Source of the DNA: Liolophura sinensis
Taxonomy: Eukaryota; Mollusca; Polyplacophora; Chitonida; Chitonidae
Assembly (NCBI RefSeq): GCF_032854445.1
Contig: NC_088295.1
Location: 24,417,385-24,481,384, forward strand
Length of the DNA: 64,000 bases
Direction of reading: 5' to 3'
This document shows, piece by piece, positions 1-12,107 of this stretch (the stretch's first letter is position 1; each line of letters opens with the position of its first letter). The translations under genes and the position numbers were made by a program. Below the pieces are notes generated by a model. That model was not told the DNA's origin, searched no databases, and saw nothing but the letters and a program-made list of their open reading frames with translations.

Positions 1-1875
1 TATAGCGTTCTTTTTTCTTCCTTTTAAAGATACTTTAGTGGAAAATATGTTTGTTTCAGTTCTTCAACATCTGGCCAACTATGAGTCCCCAGACTTTGGC
101 TTTCTGGGCTTAATTTTTGCGATGTGACCTAAAGACCCTCTGCGGCTTGAGAATCCTCGAGAAAGCCTGTGTGTGTTGTTATCAAATTTGAATAAAGTAT
201 TTATTGTCTGTGTGGGATAGGCTGATTCTAGCTTGGGGCAATAAGAGCAGAGCTTATGACAGATCGGAGTGCTCTGGACTGATCCATACATCACCCACCA
301 GGTAATTGAATTGTTTCAACTTTCTACATTTGCTTCTCGGTGGAGCCTTTGGGGCCAACTGTGATGTAAGCTGCCTCTCTTGGAACACAGGACGATTTAT
401 CCCACTGATTTGATGTACATATTCAACCATGGATCATCTCGGACGATGATAACTTCAGCTTACAACCGGCTGTGCCCAAGCCTACATAAAAACACCACCG
501 CCGTATTGATGCCTAATTTTGCGACCGTTTCATCGTTCAAACTGTCACTTTATCCTCATCAAACACGAGAACATCGATGTAGATTTCTTTATAAGCACTG
601 CATATTGTCATATTTTCAGTCCTGTATTAAGCGTGAGTATGAATAGCTGAATGGGTATATTATGGCATTGCACTCGTACACAATAACGACAAATATAACA
701 AGAAAAATGGTAAAAGTTGGAATTTCAAACTGGACGTGTCGTCGCTCAGAAGAATGTGGGTGACATATCGTTCATAGTATTCATCGACAATATTCATTGT
801 CCGGCAGTGCAACAGTCTGCTTGTTTTAGACAGTCGCCTATGTTCAGTTGTCTGTAAAAACAGTCATACACACTACAAAAATCGCCTTTAGTGAGTGACA
901 CGTAACAACGTAAGCTCAACACATTGATATGTTTGAAGTTCACATTACTGCCAGGAAAATAAAGTTACTTTTTCTAATTCATAATGTCCACAAACTCGGT
1001 TTTGACGGAAAGAACGCATCAGCTCTTTTAATTTTTCAAAAAATACAGTGACATGCTGGATATGGGACAAAGTTCAACATGTTTTGACGGAGGGCGACAC
1101 CAGTTATCTAGACTACTATTGATTTTACTGTAAACCTTGTGTCTGGCTCTATCGTATTTAAAATTGTTTACACGTTTTATTATAATATAACCACAGCAAA
1201 TGACTATTATTTTATCTCGTGTATCACAGTACAGGCTGTGTTACTGTATGGAGTTCGTCCTAAGCGCATGCTGGTGCACTTATTGTAATAAAATTGATCT
1301 CCATGCACATTCCCCAGAATGCCACTTCTGGCGATCTGGCGATGCCGTTAGTCGTTCACCACCCATACAACTGGCAGCCATCGCAGTGGTGAAAAAATCT
1401 TGTACATCGGGATACAAAAAAAATACAAAAATCAAATGAACCAATCAATCAATCAATGCAAATGGATGCATTGATATGAACAAGACAACGTGTAAGCGGT
1501 TTCGCCCTTGCAAAAACATTTTGTACATATAGTCATTCTTGTATACGAATAAAATTATTGTTGCACTATAAATTATTGCATACCAATTCCAAACCGATCA
1601 GATGAACTTAAGAATGCTTTTATTAGAAAAAGAAACCTCACTACTCCATTCCACCTCATGCCCGCCCACAAAGTCGTGCATAACTAAGATATAGCTGACA
1701 TCTATGAGAAAAAGGCTGACTTTTTTAACGAGTCATCTTTAATGGTTGATGGATGTGAGACTAAGATGCTATTACGTTGTCTTGTTCATATCGATTTTCG
1801 ACAGCGATCATCTTTATACTTCTGAAATTTTTGCTCAATGTAGTGTCAGTTGGTGCGAGCAGGACCGCTTCTCTT
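1..1875. other. No supported gene; AT-rich intergenic or intronic DNA
   Basis: Only short chance reading frames occur here, such as minus 79-294 and plus 380-646. None has a recognisable motif, convincing splice context or coding-like composition. A short (caat)n run sits near 1440-1456. I see nothing else of note. Confidence 0.6.
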
Positions 1876-2209
1876 GAATACGTTACTGATGTACGCTGAG
1901 TTTTACACTGAGCACGTTACTGATGTAACCTGATTATTACATTGAACACGTTACTGATGTGACCTGATTATTACATTGAACACGTTACTGATGTAACCTG
2001 ATTATTACATTGAACACGTTACTGATGTAACCTGATTATTACATTGAACACGTTACTGATGTGACCTGATTATTGCACTGAACACGTTACTGATGTACCC
2101 TAAGTATTACATTGAACACGTTAATAATGTACCCTTACATTAAACACGCTACTGATGTACCCTGAGTATTACAATGAACACGTTACTGATGTACCCTGAG
2201 TATTACATT
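1876..2209. repeat. 34-bp minisatellite, about 10 copies
   Basis: About ten head-to-tail copies of a 34-bp unit share the core cacgttactgatgtaacctg followed by attattacattgaa. The central copies are nearly identical and differ mostly at one position (gtaacc or gtgacc). The outer copies are more diverged (gtaccctgag), and one near 2120-2148 is shortened. The pattern fits array growth from the middle. The length is not a multiple of three and no reading frame is maintained. Confidence 0.93.
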
Positions 2210-3583
2210 TTTGTAAGTCCTGATTCTCTGCCAGGTATAACGACACATGGATCGGGATGGAGCTGACGGCAGTTCGAGTGACACTTGTTCTGTACAAGAG
2301 CAGACATATAATGCGCAGATCGAGGTCATGCAAATTCTTTCTTATAATAGAAGTAATTAGGTGGATAAGAGTGCCTTTAACTTGTCACCGGCAAATGCTA
2401 AATGATTATTTCCAAAAAGTTAAGGTAAAAAAGCTCATAAAAGTTTCCAGGCATGTCTGAAATGTCGAACAGTCCCAATTGTTGTGATACAATTATACCC
2501 GTCAAGATTCATGGCCCAACTACATCATGGCAAAACATCCAATTGGATGAGATTCATACCATCTTCCTGTAAACAGAAGAACTCTCTTTGTCAGTCAAGA
2601 CGATAGTATTAGTATGAATAACTTCAGGAAGTTTTTTTTGTCTTTTTGCGAACATGAAAAAGGAAAGCACAATTTTCCCCAGCATCACGCATGATAAAAT
2701 GATCTCTCCTGTTGAACTCCCTGCTAAATGCTAAACATGTTCGTAACACAAGAGAGAACCCTCAGTTCCCATGCTGTATATCAGGGTACTATACCTGAAA
2801 TCTGAAACCAATGGGAAATTGTATGGTATTTGACAAACGATGTATTGTCGTGTGTGGAGTAGGTAGATAATCAGTAAGGACTTCGTACCATATTGCCAAG
2901 ATACTTACTATTTTCAACTTTTTTCCTACTTCAAAACATGAGCAAAGGCCGCCAATTTGTTTGACATACTATCTATCAGCTCATTAAATGCTTTCTGTGG
3001 GAACCTTTCAGACTGTATGACTTATTTAGCTGTCTCCAGGAGTCTTAGGTAGGTTAAATGAAGTGGCATGATGTAAATCAAGTGAGCTATAGTAAAAGTG
3101 TATATTTGACCCAAATCTTGAACAATTGCGGCCATTTTAGTTTCGATTGCACTTTATCATGACACGACAGTAAATCATTTCTGGTTAATCCACTTCGAGG
3201 GGCAAAAGCCATAAATTGTCATTTACCCTACAGAATGGAAATGCCTGATAATAAAAAATCCCATAGAAACGATTTCAAAATCGATTAAAAGATAAAAGTA
3301 TTCACAGAAAAATGTCGATATTACGTTGCAGTCATATTTGCAATAGCCGTATCTTGTAATGAAACGCCATGAACCTGCACATGCACAGTGTTTTGGAAAG
3401 CAAATGGTCCAATGGTCTCGTCAAAAAAGCTTAGAATAAACGGAGTTTGAACGAGGAGGAATGGCTTCTACTGATTGCAAACATGTACTAAAATATTAAA
3501 TGTCACTTCAGGGAGAATATTTCAAGTATTTTCAAACAATTAAACAACATAGGATATTTACCATACACTCTTAATATTGATCG
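2210..3583. other. No supported gene
   Basis: AT-rich DNA with one 67-codon chance frame at 2257-2460 that resembles nothing I know. No repeats or structured elements are evident. Confidence 0.55.
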
Positions 3584-3679
3584 ACGGACTTATGTCCGCC
3601 GCGTGTATTGTCCGCTGAGGTTTTTGTGTGCGGGAATTTTGCCCGCGGGGCTTTTGTCCGCGGGTTTTTGTCCTTCCCC
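3584..3679. repeat. GC-rich degenerate 'ttttgtccgcggg' repeat
   Basis: Five or six diverged copies of a 15-18 bp motif (tatgtccgccg, tattgtccgctga, tttgtgtgcggga, tttgcccgcggg, ttttgtccgcggg) form an island of high GC in AT-rich surroundings. The first copy contains a small palindrome (cggac-ttat-gtccg). It may be the end of an unrecognised mobile element or a short satellite. It lies about 55 bp upstream of the SINE but outside its target-site duplication, so it is a separate object. Confidence 0.6.
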
Positions 3680-3735
3680 CGTGGAGGTGGTACCAGTTGA
3701 CATATTTTATGAATATTTTCACTTCATTCAGTAGT

Positions 3736-4004
3736 GGGGGCCTCCGTGGCTCAGTCGGTTAAAGCGCTAGCGCAGCGTAATGACCTAGGAGTCTCTCACC
3801 AATGCGGTTGCTGTGAGTTCAAGTCCAGCTCATGCTGGCTTCCTCTCCGACCGTACATGAGAAGGTCTGTCAGCAACCTGCTGATGGTCGTGGGTTTCCC
3901 CCGGGCTCTGCCCGGTTTCCACCCACCATAATGCTGGCCGCCGTCGTATAAGTGAAATATTCTGGAGTACGGCGTAAAACACCAATCAAAAAAAAAAAAA
4001 AAAA
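3736..4004 (+). mobile_element. Full-length tRNA-derived SINE with target-site duplications
   Basis: The 5' head has RNA polymerase III internal promoter elements: an A box (tggctcagtcgg, about 3747-3758) and a B-box-like stretch (gagttcaagtcc). A body rich in ggtttcccccgggctctgcc follows, then a tail ending gtacggcgtaaaacaccaat and about 16 A residues. The 12-bp sequence tcattcagtagt flanks it at 3724-3735 and 4005-4016, a direct target-site duplication from LINE-assisted insertion. The head resembles a tRNA, but the length, poly-A and duplications show a retroposon. The intact duplication suggests a fairly recent insertion. Reading frames across it are chance. Confidence 0.93.
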
Positions 4005-4016
4005 TCATTCAGTAGT

Positions 4017-5480
4017 CATTCAGTTTTGATTTGTCTAAACCGATGGCCGATTTGTACATCTGGGAAAGGTACATCGGATAGAAAGTTGTTGACCATAATC
4101 TCAAGACGTGCCACCACAGAGGCATGGTTCTGCACTTTAATACTGCATTAGTAGCTATTCTGAGAAGGCTGTAGTTTAATTCCCATTTACAACCACTGCA
4201 ACAGTTAATTCGCCAATTGTATGCTGTGTGCATAGGCCTAGGCCTTCATTTACGATGACACGTCCTTCTCATTAGCTGAATGACCTCCAATCGATTTTTA
4301 TTCAAACCATGAGACCAAATTGGTTTGGCAACCCAGCCAGATAAAGTCTATGTGGAGTATATCGGCCTGTGTGTGAAACAGATTGCCATATTTTACCATT
4401 TTGTAAGTCTGTGCCAAGAGATAGCGCAATTCCATTGACTGCACACAGTGAATATATCTCTGCCGTTCGCGTTATAACTCGTCATTTTTTACGAGGGAAG
4501 GGAGAACTCTATCACTGTAGCTACAGCCATCTAGCTATATCATACCTCATGTTGTGGTCATCAGTCCCACATCATGCAGACACAAGCCAATCGTTTTATG
4601 GAACAGTGAATATTGCTCGGCAAATAAATGTACATGCTTAAGTTTCAACCTATGCATAAACAAACATTATAAATGTGTTGACATGAAACAGTGGAATATT
4701 GCATCTGTGGAATGTGGAATCGTGTCTTCCCTGTGTACTGAAGGTTAACGTCCTGTTGATGGTTAACCATTGATAATTCCTCAGCAGCATGTATCCGCTA
4801 CCGCCTGTTACATAACTGTTAATCTCGAGGAAACATTTACGCCTGTCAAATGCCCGTAAGCCTAGGTCGCGTGGAACGAGTAGATACAAAATATTGACCC
4901 TTTCCGGAAACTCTGAAAATGGAAATCCGTACAAGCAAGATTGATGTTCCACTATAAAGTAGATATTTCAACAGGGAATGACAGTTTTCATATTAGAACT
5001 AGCTGGACATAGGCATAGAAAGGTAGTCCTATCTGCTGACGGATAGAGCATGCCCTGTTTTACGAGAGCAGTCACGAAAAGGAGAGTGTCCTGATACTCT
5101 AAAGCTTGGCTAACCTATTGCCAGTGATATCAACATTTACTTTAGCTCCAAGTCACAATCCAGACTAACAAATTGCTTTTCATGTCCTGCACAATCTCGA
5201 GCCATGGGAAAACATCATTACACAATCGTTGAATGGAATATAGGGTAATGAAATTGGGGGATTTCTGAATAGCAAGACATGTGCAATATGTTGCTTCACA
5301 AATTCTCTACAGATGTAACTACAGATTCCAGGGGCTCATGTTCTCTGCATTGGGCCTCTGTTAGCAGCAACGTATTTGATCTATCACAAAAGCATAGTTA
5401 ATCACATTATTTGGAATGTTCTTGACCAACGTCGGTTTATGTGAATGTAGGTTGTTAATGTTTTGCCGTTTGAGAAACCG
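4017..5480. other. No supported gene
   Basis: Several overlapping 60-100 codon frames occur on both strands (for example 4369-4641 plus and 4650-4952 minus). They conflict with one another and show no domain or splice context. Nothing supported. Confidence 0.5.
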
Positions 5481-5626
5481 CATGTTTTGGCATTTAACAA
5501 CCCAGTGGGATTTAACAACTCATGTGGCATTTAACAACCTAGTGGGATTTAACAACTGATGTGGCATTTAACAACCCAGTGGGATTTAATAACCCATGTG
5601 ACATTTAACAACCCATTGGCATTTGG
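5481..5626. repeat. Tandem repeat of 36-37 bp built from two 18-bp halves
   Basis: About four copies alternate two related half-units, catttaacaacccagtggga and tttaacaactcatgtgg. The half-units share tttaacaacnnan and differ at the end, so the array looks like an 18-bp unit that doubled and then amplified as a dimer. A chance frame enters the array from 5559. Confidence 0.88.
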
Positions 5627-7407
5627 AAATGAGGCGGAAAGTCTTTGGCGTTTTGACATAAACAACGTTTTATTAATTAATTCTACCCAGTTTAAGAAGG
5701 AAACCCATGCAGACTGTGTACCAGTTATATGTTATGGAAGACGATCAACCGTATGCCACTGACGTTTGCTTTGCATGTACATGTAGCTGTAACACGGATT
5801 ACCTGTTGCGTCCACCTTAGCCATTGTAATCATAGGTTTGAAGATGAAGACACTAGACCATAGAGACAACTTTTTTTATCACCTGGGTATTGCATGTGTT
5901 TCTTATATGCATGGCCTTTCTTCAAAACATCTACTTGCTTTTTGTTACAATGCGACAGAATAGTTAATTTTCATCTACCGGGTTTGTCCTGTCAACTCGG
6001 AGGATCACTTCGCGTATCGCGATTTAATCTAGATGAATTAAGAGAACCATCCTCGTCGGCACGCATTTAAGGCCAGTTTTCATTGGACAAGCGCCATTCC
6101 ATAAAGTTTCTTATTATTAGATAAAATGTCATTCCAGTTTTAGATGCTCGTCAAACAGATGTTTTCCATCACATCGATGTGGGCCGGTAAAGCATCAATC
6201 CATTTTCATCTGACCTTGCTATTATTGTATTAAAAAGCCGATCTCTGGGACAAAGTATTCCGTTTCTGATTTATGGACACACCGTCGGGATTTCCTAGGT
6301 CTTTTGCACCCGAGGTAAACTGGAAATGTCTACATCAAATTTAATTTGGGACGCATCTTCCCCATCGGAGGTGTTCAAATTGTAAGCGTTCAGAAGGATT
6401 CTTCCCTTCCGCCTCTCATTTCCATCTTACTATTGGAACACATAAAGCCCATTAGCAGATTATGTCCTCTGCACAAAGACGCCTTATCAGCAAACAAATA
6501 CAATAGCAGATGAATTATGCCAATTCTTACACCACAACCGTAACACTGTGTGATGGTTTCGGGCTTGTGGCAAGCCCTTGACAAACGGCCAGTTTCAGTG
6601 CGACCTGGCTTCCACGTATCATGACCTAAGCACTACAAGGGATACCAGAGATAACTAACACTGAAAACAACCTTTTTTGTTAATTTTGTTATTTCCAGAC
6701 ATATTAAAATAGCAATAAGCAGAAACATTTCTTAAACAAGTACTAGATTGATACACTTTGGAAACATTATTAAGCAAATAGTAAGTAATAGTGTCTTGCA
6801 AAACAACACTGTACGATTGCCAAAATGCACAATTAAGGACAACACACGAATGTTAGCGTATAAAAAAGATGCAAAAAAATTTACAGCAAGAGAAGCATGA
6901 ATTTCATTACTGAATTTGAGTGGACTACCTATAAACCACGCCAGTGATAGTTCCCTTGATCACAGCAATACGCAAGTAAGACTTTCGCAAAAAAGAACTG
7001 AGACCGAAAACGTTAAAAACAAGGTAGATTATCGAATTTGTGAAGAGTGAGTTTTGAATACACTTAGAGGAGAGACACAGATTTGAAATTGCGTGTGGAA
7101 ATCACTTTTCAATCTCCAGTGAAATCAAGCTCTGCACTGATATAATTTCAGCGTAGAGAATTAATTCTGAATCTACAAAGCGGGTTAATTCAGTCGTCAC
7201 AACGACGACTCAAGTCGCTTTACAGAAAGTGCTGTAAATTTTGTGAATGAGCTGATCAAATCGAAATCCAATCAGTGGCCAGATTTGGCTTTATAATTGG
7301 ACTTATTGGTCAGGACTGATTTGACCCCACTTACTGCACAAATCAGCCTCAGAGCCGACTTAAGTCACCAGGCCCATCCATGATCATGACTCCATTTCCG
7401 GTACCAG
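5627..7407. other. No supported gene; probable intron upstream of the 7408 exon
   Basis: AT-rich DNA without recognisable coding exons. If the exon at 7408 is real, the last part of this span is the intron in front of it. No upstream partner exon could be identified here. Confidence 0.45.
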
Positions 7408-7611
7408 AAAAATCAGCCGGAAGTTCTCTCACACGCCGCCATTTATGGGGAATTGTCGTCCAAACACTTGAAGCTCGCGTCTTTCCCGTACGACCCCGAG
7501 ATCAGACGTTATTTGGACACGCGCCAGATTACTGACAAGATCAACGCTACGCTAGCCTCCATCATAGCAAATTATGAGCCGGCTGAGAAAAGTAGTATTG
7601 CAAATAAGTAA
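7408..7611 (+). CDS. Probable terminal coding exon of an unidentified gene
   Basis: This is an open stretch of 67 codons plus a TAA stop (7609-7611), entered at a plausible acceptor (ccatttccggtaccag just before 7408) in phase 0. It is about 50 percent G+C in surroundings well below that. The peptide is rich in charged and aliphatic residues, with segments such as HLKLASFPYDPEIRRYLDTR and ITDKINATLASIIANYEPAE, and looks like a soluble helical C-terminus. The frame has no Met, so it would be an exon of a longer protein. I do not recognise the family. No AATAAA signal is obvious in the next 300 bp, and the upstream exons would lie left of the window or in unrecognised short pieces. It could also be a relic exon. 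The opposite strand is broken by stops. Confidence 0.5.
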   Translation, partial: KNQPEVLSHAAIYGELSSKHLKLASFPYDPEIRRYLDTRQITDKINATLASIIANYEPAEKSSIANK

Positions 7612-10600
7612 TGAAAGATACATATAATTATTTTGGGAATGCTTAATGCCTGACCTAACTATATCACAAGTCAGGAATTAAGATAATAATCTGACATATA
7701 AGGCTATCTTTGCTTACTCATCGACGTCGATTTCTGATATCATTGTTATTCTGAACATGTTCTTTGTTATTCACTTCCACTTTTCAGTATAACCTAATGG
7801 CATCATAATGTAGAAGGAGAACTTATTCATGTACCAGCACCAAAATAATTAAGCCACCGACCCTAGAAGGATAATCATGTAAGAGCGATGTAGTGTCACT
7901 GTGGCGGCATGTAGCAAATGTGCTGCATAGAGCTGACAATCTTGTTAGTCAAATAAGTGAATACAAACGTCTAAGTGCGTCCGATGTCCACTGTAGAAGA
8001 AAATAACGGTGTAGAGAGCTAGTGGCTAGAGAGTCTGCCTCTTATGCGGATGTTTAACAGATAAACACTATAAAAAGCCGTTTTCATGGCCTCGGTTTGG
8101 ACTTTATAATAAGCGTTAGAATACGTGAGCCCTGAGTCAGTATGCTCTTCATGCGACGCCATTTTAACCAAAGCTGGTATTTGTAATGCTATGCACAAAA
8201 TGCTCAATCCTATATTCCAAACCAAGACGGTTGAACAAGATGATCTTGGAACGATTTTTGAGAAATTGTGACATTACCTTTTCCAGTATCATCTGGAACC
8301 TGTTCTAGTCACGACGCAACAATTGGAGAATTAGTGGCATTAGCGTATAAATAAATGTGAGAATTTAAAACAGCTGGTAGTATGCTGTACACAAGAGTTC
8401 ATACTGAGAACAGTATGGCCGACATCTTCAGTCTATGAGGGTTTTAGACAGCACTCGAACATAACGAAGAGCTTATCACATTGGGAAGTAAGAAGGCTGT
8501 ATGAAGCAAGGGTGGTCGACTGACGGTATTACTTATCGGGACAGTTCAGCTGAAGATTCACGGTGGCCGGGTTTGACACATGGCAGCGATATTCTGACTG
8601 GTAGGCACATTGTCTCCATCAGGAAACTACCTCAGCAGTTTGCGAGTTTGATTCAAACCTTGGAGGTTCCGAAGTCTGTGCAAACACAATTACACAGTAG
8701 AGCACCGACCTGGTCTACACATGTCATAGAACAGAACAAACGGTAGATACGGAAAATGCTGGCTTACTTCCAGGTTATGTCACTTGCGTCTACAGAGGTA
8801 AATAGAAGAGGATGGGTAAACTAGATTTATGGCTGCTAATGTCAGTATTTCATCGAGGAAAATCGATGGGTTAGAAGACGCAAGTCAAGTGGAGTGGCAG
8901 TTCATACATAAGTGGAATATACCATATATGCTAAAGTGACCATCTAATGGAAATTTCCAGGTACTTGTTACTGATTAGGCTGCGGGGAAACCACTAAAGG
9001 GTAGCTTTGTAATTCATACATCTGACCTCAGTTATCATAGTCTGTACTTATGTTGCTCTCGGATAATAACTATTGTCTCCTGTATGCCTGACTTGTTAAT
9101 TCTTCACAAAATGGGTGGATATATTATCATCACAACTCATCATTGCGGCCAAAATGAAAACTGAAAAAGTTTGTGCGCGTTTCAAAGTATATGTCTGACA
9201 CGTATTGTAGAGCTAATATGTAAATTTATATGTTCTAAGAGTAACCTCTGCAATATTACACTGATCGGATCCGTGAAAGGTTTTTCATGTTGAAATGAAA
9301 GTGAAATGAACAAAACTTCAACCAACTTAAGTAGGGCAAAAAGTGTAACACAAAATGTTTTCGATATATTGGCATCAGACATATCAATGTCTACAGGACT
9401 GAATGTGAATAGGGCCGCATGGAAGTTTTATCGGCTTGTCGTTCCTTTGCCAAATACCTTTGTTCGAGGCATACAGACAATGCGTATTGATAAAAATTTT
9501 CAGCCTAGCAACGGGCAATGTAACTGGTCATACTGTGGAATCTAGACGAACAGACGACAAGGGCTGGCTACGCCGACATTGGTAAGCCACAGATGACAAG
9601 TATCTGCCAAGAAAGCTGCCGAGAATGTATTCGTGTAACTGTCATGAAAACTTGCAGCTTAATTTTTCTTTTTGAGACATGCCTAGCATTGTATTCACAC
9701 CAAGCTCGCCACTTTTCGCACAGTGAAAACCGTGGTGTACGGGTTTCCAAGTGGTCTCTGACACGCGATCAGCGAAAACTTATAATAGGTCCAACCTCCA
9801 GTGACAAACTGTGGAATTAATAGACCTCCTAGTCCAATCCAGCTATATCTCACCAATAAACTGTTGTCTGGGTCTCAGTATATAAGTAATTTTACTTGTA
9901 GAAGAGCAAGTGCTCCGTTTGCCGAGCTTTGGCCTGATTTCCAGCACTTCGTACATTCATCAAAAGACATACAGCCTAAATCTGGCAAATTCCCCATAAT
10001 GTGTCCACATATGCGAGTCTGGTCATCTACACAGCCCCACAGAAATAGCTTGTAAATGAACCAAATATCTTCCCACAGAGAGGATAAATTCGAATCTATA
10101 CCCAGGACAAATCGGAAAAGAAGCCATGCCTTCCTTCTTCCACACTACATCCTGTTGTAAGTTGTATTAACAGTTTTATCACGGGAGAAATCTAAAACGC
10201 CATTAAATTATTGAGGAAAAACTGGATAAATAATGTACCAGGTTATCTTTGATTTAAATCGCATAGTTCTTAATTTATGACGCCTTAAAGTAAATGCAAA
10301 GTTTCAAGAACACTCAAGTCATTAATCAAAAAACAAATAATCAAACATATAATAAACATCTAATTCCCCCAAAACATTTTTACAGAATCTAATTAATATT
10401 TCAATATCTTAAACATGTATATAATTTGAACAAGCAAGAAGCAGTCTACATTTCCAAAGATGCCCAAAGAGATGCGTACAAAGCAATACACACTAAAGTA
10501 AATTGTAATCTAAAATAAATATTCATATTTTAGTATTCATTCCCAAGTACCAAATAAGAGTATAACAGACTTTTTCAGTACAATTCACTTACTTTTCATC

Positions 10601-10737
10601 ACTGAAACTGTTTTGGTACATTTCATTAGGCTTTGGCCTGTGAGGGTTTCCTGATTACATTTTGATCTTTTTTATGTTTGTACTTACAGGATGACTGCCG
10701 GGTATCTGGGGAAGCTCATTCTGCTCATTTTGCTTAA
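7612..10737. other. No supported gene
   Basis: About 3.1 kb of mostly AT-rich DNA. The frames at 8501-8746, 9182-9382, 9306-9545, 9593-9820 and 9801-10055 overlap on both strands and lack motifs. I looked here for the later TRPC exons (after the EKEFK end of exon 2) and found none. Confidence 0.5.
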
Positions 10738-10796
10738 CCATAAAAATGACCACTGTCACATGAGTGAAATAATCGGGAATATGACGTAAAACACCA
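10738..10796 (+). mobile_element. Decayed SINE 3' tail
   Basis: The segment (accataaaaatgaccactg ... gggaatatgacgtaaaacacc) aligns by eye with the tail of the SINE at 3736-4004 (accataatgctggccgccg ... gagtacggcgtaaaacacc), with many substitutions. The tRNA-like head is not visible and the poly-A is degraded, so this is an old, truncated copy. Confidence 0.7.
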
Positions 10797-11456
10797 AAGC
10801 AGCAGTGTATGCATAAATATATAAACAATGAAAGCGGTAATTTAAAGATTGTCCTGTTTGATACATGGACTTCGCACCACCAGAATTTGAACTATTTAAC
10901 GATTTAGGAATGCCAAGAACCAAAGTGTATCAAAAATGGTTGTGTTTGATTCTGTAAATAAGATCAGCTAGTCGAAAAACAACGCAGTAAGCTTTCACTG
11001 GAATATCTGTGTCCCGCATGCATTGAGCTGTAAAATTTTACTTGAAAGATAAATTGAAGGAGACCCTATTGATCGGGTGAAAGGCACATGCATCCTATAT
11101 TTCTTGAAGACTATATGGTGATTTTTCGTCACGTTGCAGAAGTGGAATCGGGATTGGGAGAGTTACTGAAGCACGTGACATGAATAAGACATCAGTCATT
11201 TGTAATTTGTCATGATGAATTCGTCATCTATAGCTTCAGTTGAAAACAAATCAATGCTTTAAACTTCATGTAACTAAAAAATTAGCATTTTGATGTAGAA
11301 TGCTTTGTCTGAGTTTAATGATCAGAACACATATAGTATTAGTAAAAAGGTGTAATTATTTTCTGGACCAAATAGTATGTTATTGTACATATATATTTTG
11401 TCAGACAAAGTCATAAAGTCAACATTAACACAATCAGAATATAACCCTTCCCTTAC
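10797..11456. other. Start of the intron following TRPC exon 2
   Basis: AT-rich sequence directly downstream (minus strand) of the donor at 11456. The TRPC reading frame runs on for about 45 codons past the donor to a stop at 11322, but those residues do not resemble the TRPC family, so the read-through is judged intronic. Confidence 0.65.
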
Positions 11457-12107
11457 CTTGAATTCTTTCTCCACTTCCGCCAATTTCATCATTTCCTGCC
11501 TTAGCTCGAATGTCGTCATGATGGGGTCTGGACTTGACAAGGCCATGTAAGCCGGACTCGCCAGCGCTCTGTAGGCATTTAATCTAGAGCGGGATCGTTT
11601 TAACGAGTCGTAGTTTTGTTTGGTAACACAGTCTGTACAATTGCATGATATAGGGTGAGGTTTTTCTATTTTATGATTCCTCGACAAGAACATCTGAATG
11701 ATCTCATGGTTGTTGTAATGGGCAGCGAGAGTCAATGGCGTCACATCCGGTGAGAACTGGCTTTTTTCTTCCGTCCTGAAAAACGCCTCCCCGCCACCCA
11801 ATCGTTTTAACCTATCCTCTCCGGCCATGAAATTTGGGTGCTCAATTATAATCTTGACGACCTTCGTTGCCCCCTTACTGATGGCGTGAAGCAAAGCCTC
11901 CTCTATACAATTAAAACTGAGGTTATCCAATAGAATTTCGATCACATCAATTTTCTCACTGTCTATAGCTAGATGTAAGGCATTTCTTCCCATGTAATCC
12001 ACACAATTGAGGTTGAGGGTGATGTCATTCTCCTCCACGGATTGCCGCACCACCCCAACGTCTCCCATGGATGCAGCGTTTAGATACACCCGCTCTTCGT
12101 CTGTCAG
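11457..12107 (-). CDS. TRPC-type channel, exon 2: ankyrin repeats and TRP_2 segment
   Basis: This exon encodes 217 residues of the cytoplasmic N-terminus of a canonical TRP (TRPC) non-selective cation channel, a plasma-membrane tetramer typically acting downstream of phospholipase C. Ankyrin-like repeats are visible (for example NCVDYMGRNALHLAIDSEK at exon residues 34-52 and VTPLTLAAHYNNHEIIQMF at 122-140). The TRPC zinc-binding pattern HPISCNCTDC follows at 151-160 (H, C, C, C in HX3CX1CX2C spacing), then the family signature SRSRLNAYRALASPAYMALS at 172-191 and the helix ending EVEKEFK. The acceptor is ctgctgttttcag before 12107 and the donor is GTAAGG after 11457. Both ends are phase 0, and the start joins exon 1 in frame (...NFEDVQ / LTDEERV...). 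The linker helix, six membrane segments, pore and TRP box are absent from the window. The signature seems nearer TRPC3/6/7 or arthropod TRP than TRPC1, but subtype is uncertain. Confidence 0.95.

Noticed and set aside
1876-2209. CRISPR array
   Set aside because: Units are contiguous without unique spacers, and the setting is eukaryotic. The same applies to the other minisatellites.
3736-3810. tRNA gene
   Set aside because: The A and B boxes are present, but the sequence continues into a SINE body, ends in poly-A and is flanked by target-site duplications.
11322-11456. Continuation of TRPC exon 2 to the stop at 11322
   Set aside because: A consensus donor (AAG|GTAAGG) ends the family-like sequence exactly, and the residues beyond it do not resemble TRPC proteins.
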